A stretch of DNA of 64,000 nt from Trogon surrucura (lineage: Eukaryota > Chordata > Aves > Trogoniformes > Trogonidae). The notes under the pieces are model-generated. The model was not told the origin of the DNA. It did not search any database and saw only the letters and a program-made list of their open reading frames with translations. Both the position numbers and the translations under genes were made by a program. This document shows positions 51,838 to 64,000 of this stretch, piece after piece; position 1 is the stretch's first letter, and the number at the start of each line of letters is the position of its first letter. The stretch is from contig CM036658.1 of the NCBI GenBank assembly GCA_020746105.1, forward strand, positions 11,516,689-11,580,688. The letters run 5' to 3'.

Positions 51838-54800
51838 CAAGTTTCAGGTCTGCTGAAGGTAGTCACATGCTTACTCAGAATTTGGCAGAACAGATGTCAC
51901 CTCAGTGATTACACGTAAGAAAATTCTAAATGCTTAGCTTTTGACATCATCTGCCAGAGATGTGTCACTTTGAGCCTTGTGCCCTGGTGTTCCACTTCCT
52001 AAAGTATTGGCTTTGTGTATTCTCTAGCTTTAATGAAGGCATTAAGTACGGCCAAAGAATATTTCCTGTTTAAATGTTAAGTTTTGAGTTCTAACCAGCT
52101 TTTGCTCTCCTTTATTTAAAAGTTTAAATATATGACATATCTTTGGGTTCTTTTCCCTGTAAGCAGTAGCTCAGGATAGGGATCAAGCATGGTACTATTA
52201 CATATGCTGCCTGATGTTCATAAAACAGAGATGGTAGATTTAATCTATGAATTAATTTTGTTAGCATGGTAGGACTTGTGTTGAAGTCTTTGTGGTCTTC
52301 ACGTGAAACAAGAAGGTGGCTTTTCTAATGTAGCAAGGCCAAATTAACCCCCTTCTCTATTTATGTGCACTTTGGTAAAGGAAGCATTTAGTTGCTATTT
52401 TTACAGGGAGTGCTGTTGTACACCACAAAGTGACTCCACAAGGAGCTGATCTGGAAGTAGCATTTAAACTGGAAAAGTGGCGTGTACCTTTCCCAAGGTG
52501 CAAAGTTCTGAGGCAGTTTTTGAGGTAATATGAGACCAACAAATCTGTGGCAAGTTCCATGACTGAATCTAACATTAGCATCTGTCCTGTTTCTTAGAGG
52601 TTTTGCTGGCTGAAGGAGCTGAACTAGTCTGAATGGGACATAGCAGCATCAGTCCTGTTTGTATCATAATGGGCATGTAAATAAAGTAATTTAGTTTCAA
52701 GTACTGGCAGTTCTTTACACTTCCTTTACAAAAGGGAAAAAAATATTGACAATTGAAGACTAAAAATAAAGACTGACCAACTTACAGGAAGAGCTGAGTC
52801 CTAGTACTTCCCTGCTGTATGTAACTCTTTCCAAACTACTCACAGCAATTTAATCCTAAACTCTGGAGTCCGGTGGGCTGTCAAATCTTTGATCTTTAGC
52901 TTTATGGGAAATTAACTACTTAACACAAAGCACAAATTGCAATATAAACTCGCTATTAATGTTGGTATTTTACAGCTACAAAGCTTTGATATTTTGTGAA
53001 CCCTAGTGAAATCCAGTCATCTTTGAGGATAAAGTGAATGTTGCTTGCTAGGATTGAATTTGTGGTGTAGATATCCTGGTCTCTAATTCTGTTGAAACAT
53101 TTCACTAGGAAAGTTTTTATCATAGTATTACCCAGAAGTTTAGCTTTCCAGTGACTTTTTTTTTTTTTCAGACAGCAAGAATAAATCTAGAGGAAAAGAG
53201 AGGATAGGCACATCTTTATATTCTGGTGAATAGCAATAAGTTTACATCATTATTTCATTTTATAAGCAGTATTCGCATGAATCTGGTTTGCATCAGATGG
53301 AGGAGTAAAAGCATCTACTTTTCAAATTTTGCTTTCCTTTTTCTTGCAAGTATGTGCTTCAGCTTTCTGTCTTATCTACCTGAAAGGATATGACTTGAGT
53401 CCAGGATTAGTCAGGATTAAATAAACAGCTGGTGAATCTACAGTTTGTAGAAGCTAGGAGGGAGGATGGCTTTCTCTGCGTTATGCCATAAAATGGGAGT
53501 TGTTCTGCTGCTTCACCTGCTGCTGTAGCAGTAGCAGCCCTGTTCTCTGAGGTCAGTGGCTGCGTGTGAAGGTTCATTCAGCTGCCCCTGAGCTGCCCTT
53601 TCCAGCTGAAAGACATCTCCGTAGCTGAGCATGGGAATTTTTTCATTCTGCTCTCTGTGCGGTAGAACTGCAGTAGTGAAAACAAGCAGGCAGTGACCCA
53701 TAAAATACTCTGCACTTTTTCCACTCAGTTTGTAAAGGAAAAAATGAAAGAGGTCATGGCAATGCTTCCTTCCCTTTCTAAGTGTGTATTTGAGATAAAA
53801 ATCTTTGGTCCATTGATGTCTACCTGCAGATGAGCCAGCACTGATGTTTCTGTGTAGATCTTTATCAGCCTGTTCATACATTTTCTGTCTGGGAGGGCTG
53901 CTATCCTCTGCTTCAGATTTCCTTCTGCCACTTGCAGACGTACAGCGTGAAGTCAGTTTCTTGGAGGAATTTTGGAGACTCAGCACAAACTCAGCCGGTG
54001 AAAAACAAGTGCTTTTAAGGAGAAGGAACAAAGCTTCACTTCTCGCAGTTAGCTGTGTCTGGTTATGTTACAACACAAAGAATATGGCTTTGAGGCTGTA
54101 ATTCCTTTGGATGTGATTTCAGATGCAACTTATATAGCAAACTTTCTGTAGCAGTTTGGCCAACATGTTATTATGGGATCAGAGAGGAAGAGATCTTCTA
54201 TATAACAAAGTAGTACTGGGAAAGAACAAAGAAGGTATTCTTATCTAGCTGGAAATAGTCCCTGAAGGAGTTTCTCTTTAATTTTAAGAACATGCCAGAT
54301 TTTTTTGGTCACTCATGTTTAATTATTCATGTGGCTTGCTCAGTAAATTTCCTCTGAACATGCTTTATGGAAATACAAGCAGACAAGTGGTCTCACTGGA
54401 CCCTGCAGTGTTGTCCAATAGTAGCTGAGGTGAGGCTGTCTCCTGTCAAACTGATAAATGGAATGGAAAATGAATGAGCATACGAATGAGGATGTGAAAG
54501 TATTAAAATTCATAGAAGGAAGAGCATATGGAATACAGGAATATTAAGGACAAGTTTGGACTAGTGAAACAAAAATGTCATTGTACTAAATGGTTCTTTA
54601 AACAATTTTCCACTATAAATAAATGTCAGATTTTCATTGTTTAGCAACAGTCTGCTGTGCAGACTGGAGATGAAAGAAAGACTCATTATATGTGGACTGG
54701 AGAGGAACTGAGGATGGAATAGAAAAATGATAAAGGCAAAGAATTTCTTTAATTTGCATTTGGCTATGCTTCATTTGAGTCATAATTAGGACTGTAGCGT

Positions 54801-55699
54801 GTTCAGAAAGTCATTTCTTTGAACAGAAAGATTTTGGGTCAATTATCTGGTTTGCAGCAATTTTTCTGTGTAATTTTGCCCAAGTTTTTGCTTTATTTCA
54901 GTTGCGTTGAGTGTGACTTGAATACTCAGCTGTAATGGCTTGCCTAGACTTCTGTCTGTAATTTTACTCCTTACAGAGAATGAAGGAGGAGAATTTCCCC
55001 TATAAGGGAACTGTAAAACTCTTAAATGTTAGAATGAGGAGGATCGTATAAGAACTTCAGATGTACCCATGCCATTTCTGGTACCATTGTAGTTATGCAC
55101 ACATTAGGTAGTAAGCTCACAATTTCATCAAAATATGGCATTAAATAGATTATAAGCATGTAGGTGTGAGAAAATGAAACATGGCAGCTTAGACTAATGA
55201 TACAAATACTTTTTGAAACAGAAAAGGGACTCTAGAAATTGTGAGGTTAATTTTGCAATGGCTCTAACGTGTGTTTGAAGAAGCAACCACGAAGAAAGGC
55301 CTCAGCTGGGCAGAACTGTGCAGGTGCGCTCCTTGGTACTGCTTTGGTTTAGCTACTGTGTGAAAGACAAAATTTAGGGGATTTATGACTCCAAGTGCAA
55401 GAGACCTGGGACAGAGTTGTAAAGGGTGCATTACCTGCCTTTGTCATATGGGAAATATATGTTATGATGCACCAGTGACATCAGGTGATGAATCACATGA
55501 GACAGCATGCAGTTTGACGTACTCCCATTCCCCTGCCACAGACTTCTAGTGTGAAACTCGGCCTTAAGATGCGTATTGGGATTTCTTTCACTGTTTTTTA
55601 AACCACATTTTAATGAATGTTTCAAGCTACAAATACTTGACAGATGCTGGCACATGCATTCCATCATCATTTCAGGGCAGAAGACACCAAATATGCAAT
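51838..55699. other. Unrecognised intergenic DNA
   Basis: 3.9 kb. The only sizeable frame is a 172-codon one on the minus strand at 53513-54031, with no family resemblance. No exons of the expected next neighbour, CDC42SE2, are recognised. Confidence 0.5.
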
Positions 55700-58600
55700 A
55701 GAAAAGGAGTGCAGAAAAACCACCCAAAACCAGGGGAAAAAAAACAAAGGGAAAAAAGGATCCTTGGTCATGAGCTGGCGGGACTCATAGAGCGTTCTTT
55801 AAACTAGATATGAAGGGGGATGGGGTTATAGCTGGGATTGCAGCGGGGCAGTGCTCTAGAAATTATGAGGACCGGGTGGCCTTCCATCCCCCTAGGGTGA
55901 GATCAGTGTGCTCAGCTTGCTCCCTGAAATGCTTATACACCAATGCACGCAGCACGGGGAATAAGCAGGAGGAGCTAGAAACCTGGGTTGGGGCAGGAGA
56001 TTATGATCTGGTGGCAATTACAGAGACATGGTGGGACAGCTCACATGACTGGAATGTGGTCATGGGTGGCTATGTCCTTTTCAGGAAAGACAGGCCAGCC
56101 AGGCGAGGTGGTGGAGTCGCTCTTTATGTGAAAGAGCAACTACAATGTCTTGAATACCTTCCAGGCATGGAGGAGGAGCAAGTTGAGAGTCTATGGGTTA
56201 GAATTAAGGGGCAGGCTGGCAGGAGAGATACTGTTTTGGGTGTCTATTACAGGCCACCAGATCAGGGTGAGGAAGTTGATGAGGCCTTCTACAGGCAGCT
56301 GAGAGCGGTCTCACAATCACAGGCCCTGGTTGTCGTGGGGGATTTTAACTTCCCTGATATTTGCTGGAAGGACAACTCAGCCAGCCAGCCACAGTCCAGG
56401 AGGTTCCTCCAGTGCATCGATGATAATTTTCTGATGCAAATGGTGGAGGAGCCGACTAGGAGAGGAGCACTGCTGGACCTCATCCTCGCTAACAAGGAGG
56501 ATCTTGTTGAAGGAGTAAAGGTTGAGGGCTGCCTTGGCTGCAGTGACCATGAAGTGGTGGAGTTCAGGATCTCATGTAGCAGAAACAAAATAGCAAGCAG
56601 AATTGCAACCCTGGACTTGGCCAAGGCAAACTTTGGATTTTTCAAGCAATTACTCGAGAAAATCCCATGGGCAAGGCTGTTTGAAGGTAAAGGGGCCCAA
56701 GATAGTTGGTTAGCGTTCAGGGACTGCTTCTACCGTGCTCAAGATCAGAGCATCCCGACACGTAGGAAGTCAAGGAAGGGAGCCAGGAGACCTGCGTGGC
56801 TAAACAGGGATCTGCTGGGTAAGCTCAAGGGCAAGAGGAGAATTTACAGATCTTGGAAGGCGGGGCTGGCCACTTGGGAAGAATATAAGGCTGTTGTCTG
56901 AGGATGTAGGGAGGCAACTAGGAAAGCAAAGGCCTGCCTAGAATTGAACCTGGCGAGAGGGGTCAAGGACAACAGGAAGAGCTTTTTCAAATACATGGCA
57001 GATAAAACTAACACCAGAAGCAATGTAGGCCCACTGATGAATGAGGTGGGTGCCTTGGTGACAGATGATACAGAGAAGGCAGAGTTACTGAATGCCTTCT
57101 TTGCCTCTGTCTACTCTGCCGGAGGCTGTCCTGAGGACCCCCGTTCCCCTGAGGCCCCAGAGGAAGTCAGGGCAGTGGAGGAGTTTGCTTTAGTCGATGA
57201 GGACTGGGTTAGGGACCAGTTAAGCAATCTGGACATCCATAAATCCATGGGTCCAGATGGGATGCATCCACAGGTGCTGAGGGAGCTGGCTGATGTCATT
57301 GCTAGACCACTCTCCATCATCTTTGCCAAGTCTTGGGAGACGGGAGAGGTGCCTGAGGACTGGAGGGAAGCAAATGTCACTCCAGTCTTCAAACAGGGTA
57401 AGAAGGAGGACCAGGGTAACTATAGACCAGTCAGCCTCACCTCCATCCCTGGGAAAGTGATGGAACGACTTATCCTTGGTGCCATCTCAAGGCATATCGG
57501 GGATAAGAGGGTCATTAGAGACAGTCAACATGGCTTCACCAAAGGGAAGTTGTGCTTGACTAACCTCATAGCCTTTTACGAGGATATAACAAGGTGGATA
57601 GATGATGGCCGAGCGGTGGTTGTGGTCTACCTTGACTTCAGTAAAGCATTTGACACAGTCTCCCACGGCATCCTTGCTGCTAAACTGAGGAAGTGTGGTC
57701 TAGACTCTCAGGTAGTGAGGTGGACTGTGAACTGGCTAAGGGGAAGAAGCCAAAGAGTTGTGGTCAATGGGGCGGAGTCTGGTTGAAGGCCTGTATCCAG
57801 TGGAGTCCCTCAAGGGTCAGTACTGGGACCAGTATTATTCAATATATTCATCGATGACTTGGATGAGGGACTAGAGAGTACTATCAGCAAGTTTGCTGAT
57901 GACACCAAGCTGGGAGGAGTGGCTGACACACCAGAAGGCTGTGCTACCATCCAGCGAGACCTGGACAGGCTGGAGCGTTGGGCAGGGAAAAATTTGATGA
58001 AATATAACAAGGGTAAATGTAGGGTCTTGCATCTGGGTAGGAACAACCCCAGGTTCCAGTATAAGTTGGGGACTGACTTATTAGAGAGTAGTGTAGGGGA
58101 AAGGGACCTGGGAGTCTTGGTGGACAGCAGGATGACCATGAGCCAGCACTGTGCCCTTGTGGCCAGGAAGGCCAATGGCATCCTGGGGTGTATTAGAAGG
58201 GGCGTGGTGAGTAGGTCGAGAGAGGTCCTCCTGCCCCTCTACTCTGCCCTGGTGAGACCCCATCTGGAATATTGTGTCCAGTTCTGGGCCCCTCAGTTCA
58301 AGAAAGACAGGGAAGTGCTGGAGAGAGTCCAGCACAGGGCAACTAGGATGATGAAGGGAGTGGAGCATCTCCCTTATGAGAAAAGACTGAAGGAGCTGGG
58401 GCTCTTTAGTTTGGAGGAGGCTGAGGGGTGACCTCATTAATGTTTACAAATATATCAAGGGTGAGTGTCACGAGGATGGAGCTAGGCTCTTCTCGGTGAC
58501 AACCACTGATAGGACAAGGGGTAATGGGCTGAAACTGGAACATAAGAGGTTCCGCTTAAACTCGAGAAGAAACTTCTTCTCAGTGAGGGTGACGGAGCCC

Positions 58601-58790
58601 TGGCACAGGCTGCCCAGAGAGGTTGTGGAGTCTCCTTCTCTGGAGACATTCAAGACCTGCCTGGACACGTTCCTGTGTGGCATAGTCTAGGCATTCCTGC
58701 TCTGGCAGGGGGATTGGACTTGATGATCTTTCGAGGTCCCTTCCAATCCCTAACATTCTATGATTCTATGATTCTATGATTCTGTGATCA
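55700..58790 (+). mobile_element. CR1 LINE, long copy with ORF1 end and nearly intact ORF2
   Basis: About 3.1 kb, the most complete element here. It includes the end of ORF1 (frame ...GLIERSLN and TAG at 55805-55807), all of ORF2, and a 3' tail of four ATTCTATG-type units. ORF2 stays in one frame from 55810 to about 58405. It is interrupted only by two in-frame TGA codons and, near 58405, by loss of five bases. The 5' boundary is uncertain by some tens of bases. Confidence 0.93.
55810..58431 (+). pseudogene. CR1 ORF2 (endonuclease plus reverse transcriptase), two stops and a 5-base loss
   Basis: The ATG lies 2 bases after the ORF1 stop. Endonuclease: LVAITETWWDSSHDW, VVGDFNFPDICW, CSDHE. Stops: TGA at 56899-56901, in the linker after EEYKAVV, and TGA at 57784-57786, where the other long copy has TGG, just before [53 protein letters not shown] and FADDTKLGG are all present. 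Near 58405 five bases (consensus AAGAG) are lost and the frame ends at 58431. The family continues through a terminal frame still readable to 58690 ([16 protein letters not shown]). No single protein can be made; all catalytic residues are there. Confidence 0.92.
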
Positions 58791-61700
58791 CCGCATCCAG
58801 TAAAGCTTGCTGCAGATTTCATCACCTTATTATTGTATAAAACTTAATATTCTAACCGATGAAGTAGTTACTTAAGTAATTTATTCAAATACACAGTAAC
58901 TCAAAACTGCAGAAGTCAGGTGATCTCTCGGGGATTTCTCCTAAGTGCCATTTCCTCTACTCCATGTCAAATAAAGAAAATAAATATGGAAAGCTGAAAT
59001 TATAAAGAAACAAAAAAGCACAAAAGCATCTGAACTGAATTGCCTGTAACATCTGGCATGGATTTTTTTTAGTTTTGAAACAAAAATCGCACTGAATCCT
59101 AGAAAAACAATCCCTGTGTGAGTAATAGGACTCCATAAATTACAGTAAGAAAAGAAATACTAATATTTTTGTTATTTTTTTAATTATTTAGAAGGCTTTT
59201 ATGTTTGGAAATTCCTACGGATTTCTAAACAGAGGTGAAAAAACCTACTGTAATATTTATTAAAATAGATCAAGAAAGAATGTTTTGTATCCATTCCAGT
59301 GTGAAGTTATGGGCAAACCAAAATTAGGTGAACAGTAATCAGCTAGAAATCATTTGCAGGATTCTGCTGATATTTCCACCAAGTTAAACGTGAGGAAACC
59401 AAATTCCACTTGAAGCAGTGGAAGCATTCTGCAAATGTCAAGTTCATTTAATAGCTATTTCAGAGTTGCAGAAAGGCTTCTTCTAAGTCTGAAGTTCTGA
59501 TTCTACTTACTCACATATTGTTGGCCCATAGCAAACTCTGACTTGGGTACAGTCTGAGCCTAGATATAGAAAAATCTGTTTTTTTCTTTCTGTTGGCTAC
59601 AGTCTGTCTTGGACTTCTTCCCTCAAGACTTTTGTCATTTGTTTTTCTGAGGACCAAAATGTTCCCTTCTTGTCAATACATGGGGACCAGTGCTAACCAT
59701 GTGCCAAATATCTCTGATGATTCTTTTTGAGAAGTTGATGGTTTTTTCTGCCCCTGCTGAACTGCAAAAATAGTTAACAGCAACCCACTGTGTGCCAGCT
59801 GGGTATGCAACAGGTTAATCATTGTGGGTATCCCAAGTCCATTAAAACCAGAAAGGCCAGCACTTCTTGTTGCTTTATCTTTAACCACCAATCTCACAAT
59901 AAGGAAGCAGAAAGGCACTGTATGGGAATTCAGGTTTAAAACCCCTGGGTGTGTAGCCTTCACCCACACCATTACTGCTGCAGCAGTGGGAGAGGACTTT
60001 CAGTAAGAAGTGTCTTACATCCTTGAAGCATGACTTTATAGGAAAATTCCAGCTAGGGCATAGAATTTGATCTGGTCAGCATTTGAGTAAATACGTGTCC
60101 CTGCTTATATAAACGGCCCAATTAAATGCAGTGCTTAAATGCTTGCAGAACTGGCAGCATGTTTTATAATGACAGTTTGCCAAGAAAATGAGGAACTTGG
60201 GAGTAAATCTTTCCTGTCTTGTGCGCAGAAGCAATCTCATTGAATTCACCTCTGTGTATAAAGAAAGCAGGATGTGGCATAATCTTCAAAGTGTGCCAAG
60301 CTCTTGTTTGCACTGGGTGCCTTTGGGTAAGTAGTAGCCTAAAAGCAATACAGAAATCAATAGAAAGAATGTGTAACTACTTAATTTCTGGAGCCATTTT
60401 AAATTTTTCCTCTGGAGAATTACCTCTATAGATCTCCACTATGGTTAGTGATTTCTTTTCAAAGAAAGTAGCTGTGTGGCTCATATCTTACATGTTCTAT
60501 CTCTACTGACAACATGGCTGTTATCCAAGTATATCTAGTATAGTCAACTATGAGTGTATATGTAAGTGTGTGTGTATATATAGATATGTACATATATATA
60601 TATATCTCTCATGGTAACAGTCTGAAAAGATACAATCACAGAACCAGCTGCAGAGGGCACTAACAAAACATTCTTCAGACATTTCAGCTTGCACTTGCAA
60701 GTGGCATTTTGGTATGATGCAACAAAAATGTCAAAGAAACTCAGCAAAGGTTCACTACTGAATGGTTGCACATCTGTGCAGCTGTGAACAAGCTGCTTTG
60801 AAAAGCCACGTTAAACTCTGTGTTAAGTGTTTCAACTTCCTTGGATTTTAATGCTCAGCTTTATGCCTTTACATTTGGTACATTAATGCCTTAATCATAT
60901 TACCTGACGTGGAATAATTTGAACAATGTGCTTGATCTTTTGAACAGTACATTTAACAGAATAAAGTATTGTAATTTTCTGTCCATCTGTGTGCCTGAAC
61001 ATCCTCAGGTAACCTTAGATGAACACAAACACATCAAACATACAGGTGTTCTATGGTTTTCATCAGTGCTCTAGACTCATTCATTGTATGTAATAATGTG
61101 TCCTTGCAGGAAAGACAGGAAAACTAGAGATGTGAAAGGAGAATTGATCCTTGGCATTCTAACTGAAAACCTGATTCCATATTTTAGAATTGCTTTCTCA
61201 GAGCTCCAAACAGCAGAGAGTAATCTGGCCAATTTTCAGTGGACCCTAAGGAGCCCAATGAGTGGAACTGTGTGGGGATGGGTCTTGCGTACGGGGCAGT
61301 CTCTTCGGGCGCTGCTTGGAGAAATGCGTGGCCTGGGAGCCGGGAGGGCTAGTTGTGCCCACACTCAGCCCACACCTGCTATTACAGGCATTTAGGAGTG
61401 TGTTGTGCAGGAACTGCCACTGATGCACTTCTCAGTGTCCTAACTTCCTTGCACAGTCATCCTCAGCCCCCACACTAGTCATGGTTTCGATATCCCAAAT
61501 ATTGCTGCTGCCTTGAAAGCCTCTCTCATAATCTTAACAGGCAGGACTGGATCCTCGCAGCGTCATCTCCCACCTTGGTCATTAGAACATGGTAGAGGCA
61601 AGGGGGCTGCAGGGCTGGTCCTTAGCCCTGATAAACAGGGGTGGCTGGCACTGATGAGCTCCTTTGTAAAACTTCCTCAAGTTCTCCTTCTGGGTCTGAC

Positions 61701-62716
61701 TGATGACAGTTGAGACTCTGGCAATGGATTTGCACACTGCGTGTGGCAGTTTTCAGTGTCCAATGTGAGCAGAGGCACAGAGGTACTGGGGGAGGCATGG
61801 GAGATGATGGGGTTTGTGGGAGGCGGGACATCGCCCTAAGATGAAAAGCTGAGTAAGGGAAAATTGGAGAGGATTTCTGATAAGATCACACTTCTCAGTG
61901 GTTCTATCCCAACCCCTCGAGATCCACAGGTTTTTTGTAATTCCCTTCAGTGGTGCTAAGAGCTTCCTGCTTGGATATTCTTTGTCAGTTAAGCTAGGTG
62001 AGTGCAGCAACCTGAGGATCAGTTAGGAAAAGAGGATTACACGATGATACTGACCACAAAAACTCTTCCCTGTTTCTTTTCTTCTTTAGCCAAGGAATGT
62101 GGTGTGATCCAACAGCCTCTGGGCCCATGAAGCCCCGTCTCATTGCATAATCTATCAGCAACAGCTACTGCTCACAGCTGGGCTCTTTGCAAATCACGTG
62201 CAATTCAGAAAGCCCAGATTTGTCCCTGCTGTTGCATTAGGTGTCAGCAAGTATTAAGTTGCAAATGCTGTAAAACTATGCAGATGATAGCGTTTGCAGT
62301 TTGAAGCCAACATACAGGCTGAGGACTAGGTGCAATCACTTCCCTGAAGATTTCTTTGAATAGTACTCCAGGCTAGAAACTATTTTAGGGAAAGGGGAAC
62401 AGCCCTTTTTATTTTTTTCCCCCCCCAAATTTTCATGTGGGGGGCACTCTGCCAAAGGGTTTGACTGTATTGTACCAATAAGTTAAACAAAAGAAAATGT
62501 ATGTCTGTTAGTCTTTATGCACGTCAGAGTTGCAAGACTAGTTAAATTGGGTACGGCAAAGGAGGATTTTTATCCCAGTCTCTGATAGGCCACGTGTTGA
62601 GGGTAGAGCTGTAGTTATTAAATGGGCAAGGAAAGTAACAAGAAACTGTGTGTAAGGTCTCAAAAAATGGTAGTACATTGAATTTCATTACTTGGTGATA
62701 TTTGACTGCTTCTTCA
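58791..62716. other. Unrecognised intergenic DNA
   Basis: 3.9 kb, AT-rich, with a TA/TG simple repeat near 60549-60607. No gene is recognised; frames of about 100 codons (61084-61395) look random. Confidence 0.5.
60549..60607. repeat. Mixed TG/TA simple repeat
   Basis: Imperfect GTGTGT and TATATA runs; a compound microsatellite. Confidence 0.9.
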
Positions 62717-63122
62717 GGGACTTGAACATCTCTCCTGTGAAGACTGACTGAGAGAACTGGGGCTGTTTAGTCTTGAAAAGAGACGGCTTAGAGGGGATCT
62801 TACTAACTTATATAAGTATCTGAGGAATGGGTGTCAAGAGAAAGGTGCCCAGTAATAGGACAAGGAATAATGGGTATAAGATAGAACATAAGGAGTTCCA
62901 CCTCAACATGAGAAGAAACTTCTTTACTGTGAGGGTGACAGAGCACTGGCACAGGTTGCCCAGAGAGGTTGTGGAGTCTCCTTCTCTGGAGACCTTCAAA
63001 ACCCGCCTGGACACGTTCCTGTTTGCCTGCCCTAGGGGATCCTGCTCTGGCAGAGGGGTTGGACTAGATGATCTCCAGAGGTCCTTTCCAACTCCTAACA
63101 TTCTGTGATTCTACGATTCTTC
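62717..63122 (+). mobile_element. CR1 LINE 3' end
   Basis: It starts near CAGGGACTTGAACATCTCTC, the code for the last quarter of ORF2. It continues through a readable terminal frame ([20 protein letters not shown]) and GGATCCTGCTCTGGCAGAGG, and ends in ATTCTGTGATTCTACGATTCT. It has small gaps and belongs near the young group, but is more diverged. Confidence 0.92.
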
Positions 63123-63187
63123 ATATTCTCCACAAAGATTAATTTAGTGGTTCAGACCAGCCTTTGCAAAGCTAAAAGATGCTGTAT

Positions 63188-64000
63188 TGTCAAGGGTTAG
63201 GGCTGGACTGTCCACTACAAGAATGACAGCTGGTCTCTATTAACCCCTCTCCCTTCCCAGGAGCAGAAGAGAAAAGGATTAAGGAAGGGAGACTTATGAG
63301 TTGGGAAAAAAATAAAAATAAAAAGTCTTTACTGAAATAGTAACAATAAAAAGAAAAGATAATATGATTAACGAGAAACTAATGAAGTATGTGTATATAT
63401 ATATATAATATATATATATTTATATATATATATAAAAAATATTGTACTTGCCCGGTGATGATCACATGACCACTGACACTGCAGAACAGCCAGGCACCGG
63501 GAAAATCCCAGACTGCGCTCAGCAGTAGACAGGAACTGAGTTCAGGAACCATAGTCAGGAGCTGGATTCAGGAACATATGGATTGAGATCAAAGGCAGAA
63601 TATTAGAGAGAGTCATCTTTGGAGACAAGCCATTGAAGAAGAGGGCTTGACCCTTGTGATCCCTCAGCTTTATACTGAAAATGATGTATATGGTGGTCAG
63701 TTTTGCGTCTCCTATCTGCTCTTTGGCACAGGTGTGAATTTTTACCTTCTTATCCTTGAAAGGTGTACTTTTACTTTACAGCACTCCAACGAGCAGCACA
63801 AGATTTATCAGTGACCTTGGTTTTTGTAGGAGCAAGTATAAGCAAGAGCCTTTCTGCATACCAATCTCTGATAGTAACTGTAAACATCAGGCGTTATCAC
63901 TTCTAGTAGCAGACACTGTCTGCAGAAATATGCTGCTGACTTCAGAAAGTGCAGTCTTAGAAGACATTTGGCTGAAAAGTAAAATTATTGAACAGAGGAT
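63188..64000 (-). mobile_element. ERV LTR running off the right edge (antisense)
   Basis: It starts TGTCAAGGGTTAGGGCTGG and is collinear with the LTR at 397-1165. Shared pieces include AGCAAGAGCCTTTCTGCAT near 63841 and AAACATCAGG then GTTATCAC near 63881. The family's CA end has not been reached at 64000. It contains a long TA-rich microsatellite at 63393-63440 that the left copy lacks. Confidence 0.75.
63393..63440. repeat. TA-rich microsatellite inside LTR
   Basis: About 48 bases of TATATA with two or three interruptions. Confidence 0.9.

Noticed and set aside
50823..51856. Frames of 201 and 186 codons
   Set aside because: They lie inside the LTR at 50659-51832; no viral or host domain is seen.
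48140..64000. Exons of CDC42SE2, the usual next gene after LYRM7
   Set aside because: I looked for its characteristic short coding segments among the open frames and recognised none; it probably lies beyond the window.

Overview
The window reads as nuclear DNA of a bird. It is AT-rich, has no prokaryotic gene structure, holds two small multi-exon vertebrate genes, and is littered with CR1 LINEs and avian-type LTRs. The two genes are HINT1 (minus strand, 3 coding exons, 27912-32307) and LYRM7 (plus strand, 5 coding exons, 35862-47571). They lie head to head about 3.5 kb apart, and each starts in a GC/CpG-rich promoter. This pair is neighbouring and divergent in other vertebrates. HINT1 is Z-linked in neognath birds, so Z chromosome is the likely placement (inference). 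The intact His-triad argues for HINT1/HINTZ rather than the altered W copy.

Layout. 1-27.7 kb: gene-free DNA with an LTR (397-1165), a nearly intact CR1 (4637-7416), a tRNA-Ile-like SINE fused to a CR1 tail (8151-8333), two old antisense CR1s (13241-14770 and 20833-22890), a young truncated CR1 (19699-20613) and a GC-rich LTR (24752-about 25738). 27.7-32.6 kb: HINT1 and its promoter, with a CR1 tail in intron 1. 33.3-35.5 kb: the intergenic spacer with a short CR1 tail. 35.5-48.2 kb: LYRM7, whose large fourth intron holds a CR1 fragment, a partial LTR and a truncated SINE tail. 48.2-64 kb: gene-free DNA with a CR1 tail, an LTR with an exact 5-bp target duplication (50659-51832), a second nearly intact CR1 (about 55700-58790), another CR1 tail and an LTR that runs off the right edge.

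HINT1 encodes a nucleotide phosphoramidase. LYRM7 encodes a mitochondrial-matrix LYR chaperone for the Rieske protein of respiratory complex III. They are neighbours rather than a pathway. The LYRM7 promoter carries ETS-type sites and a perfect NRF-1-type palindrome, as expected for a nuclear gene of respiration. The HINT1 promoter carries two CCAAT boxes.

The most interesting material is the retrotransposon ecology. Two CR1 copies have ORF2 broken by only a few lesions. A SINE with recognisable pol III boxes shares its tail with a CR1 copy in HINT1. One LTR insertion can be delimited to the base. I found no wholly new gene system. The rest of the intergenic sequence is unrecognised.
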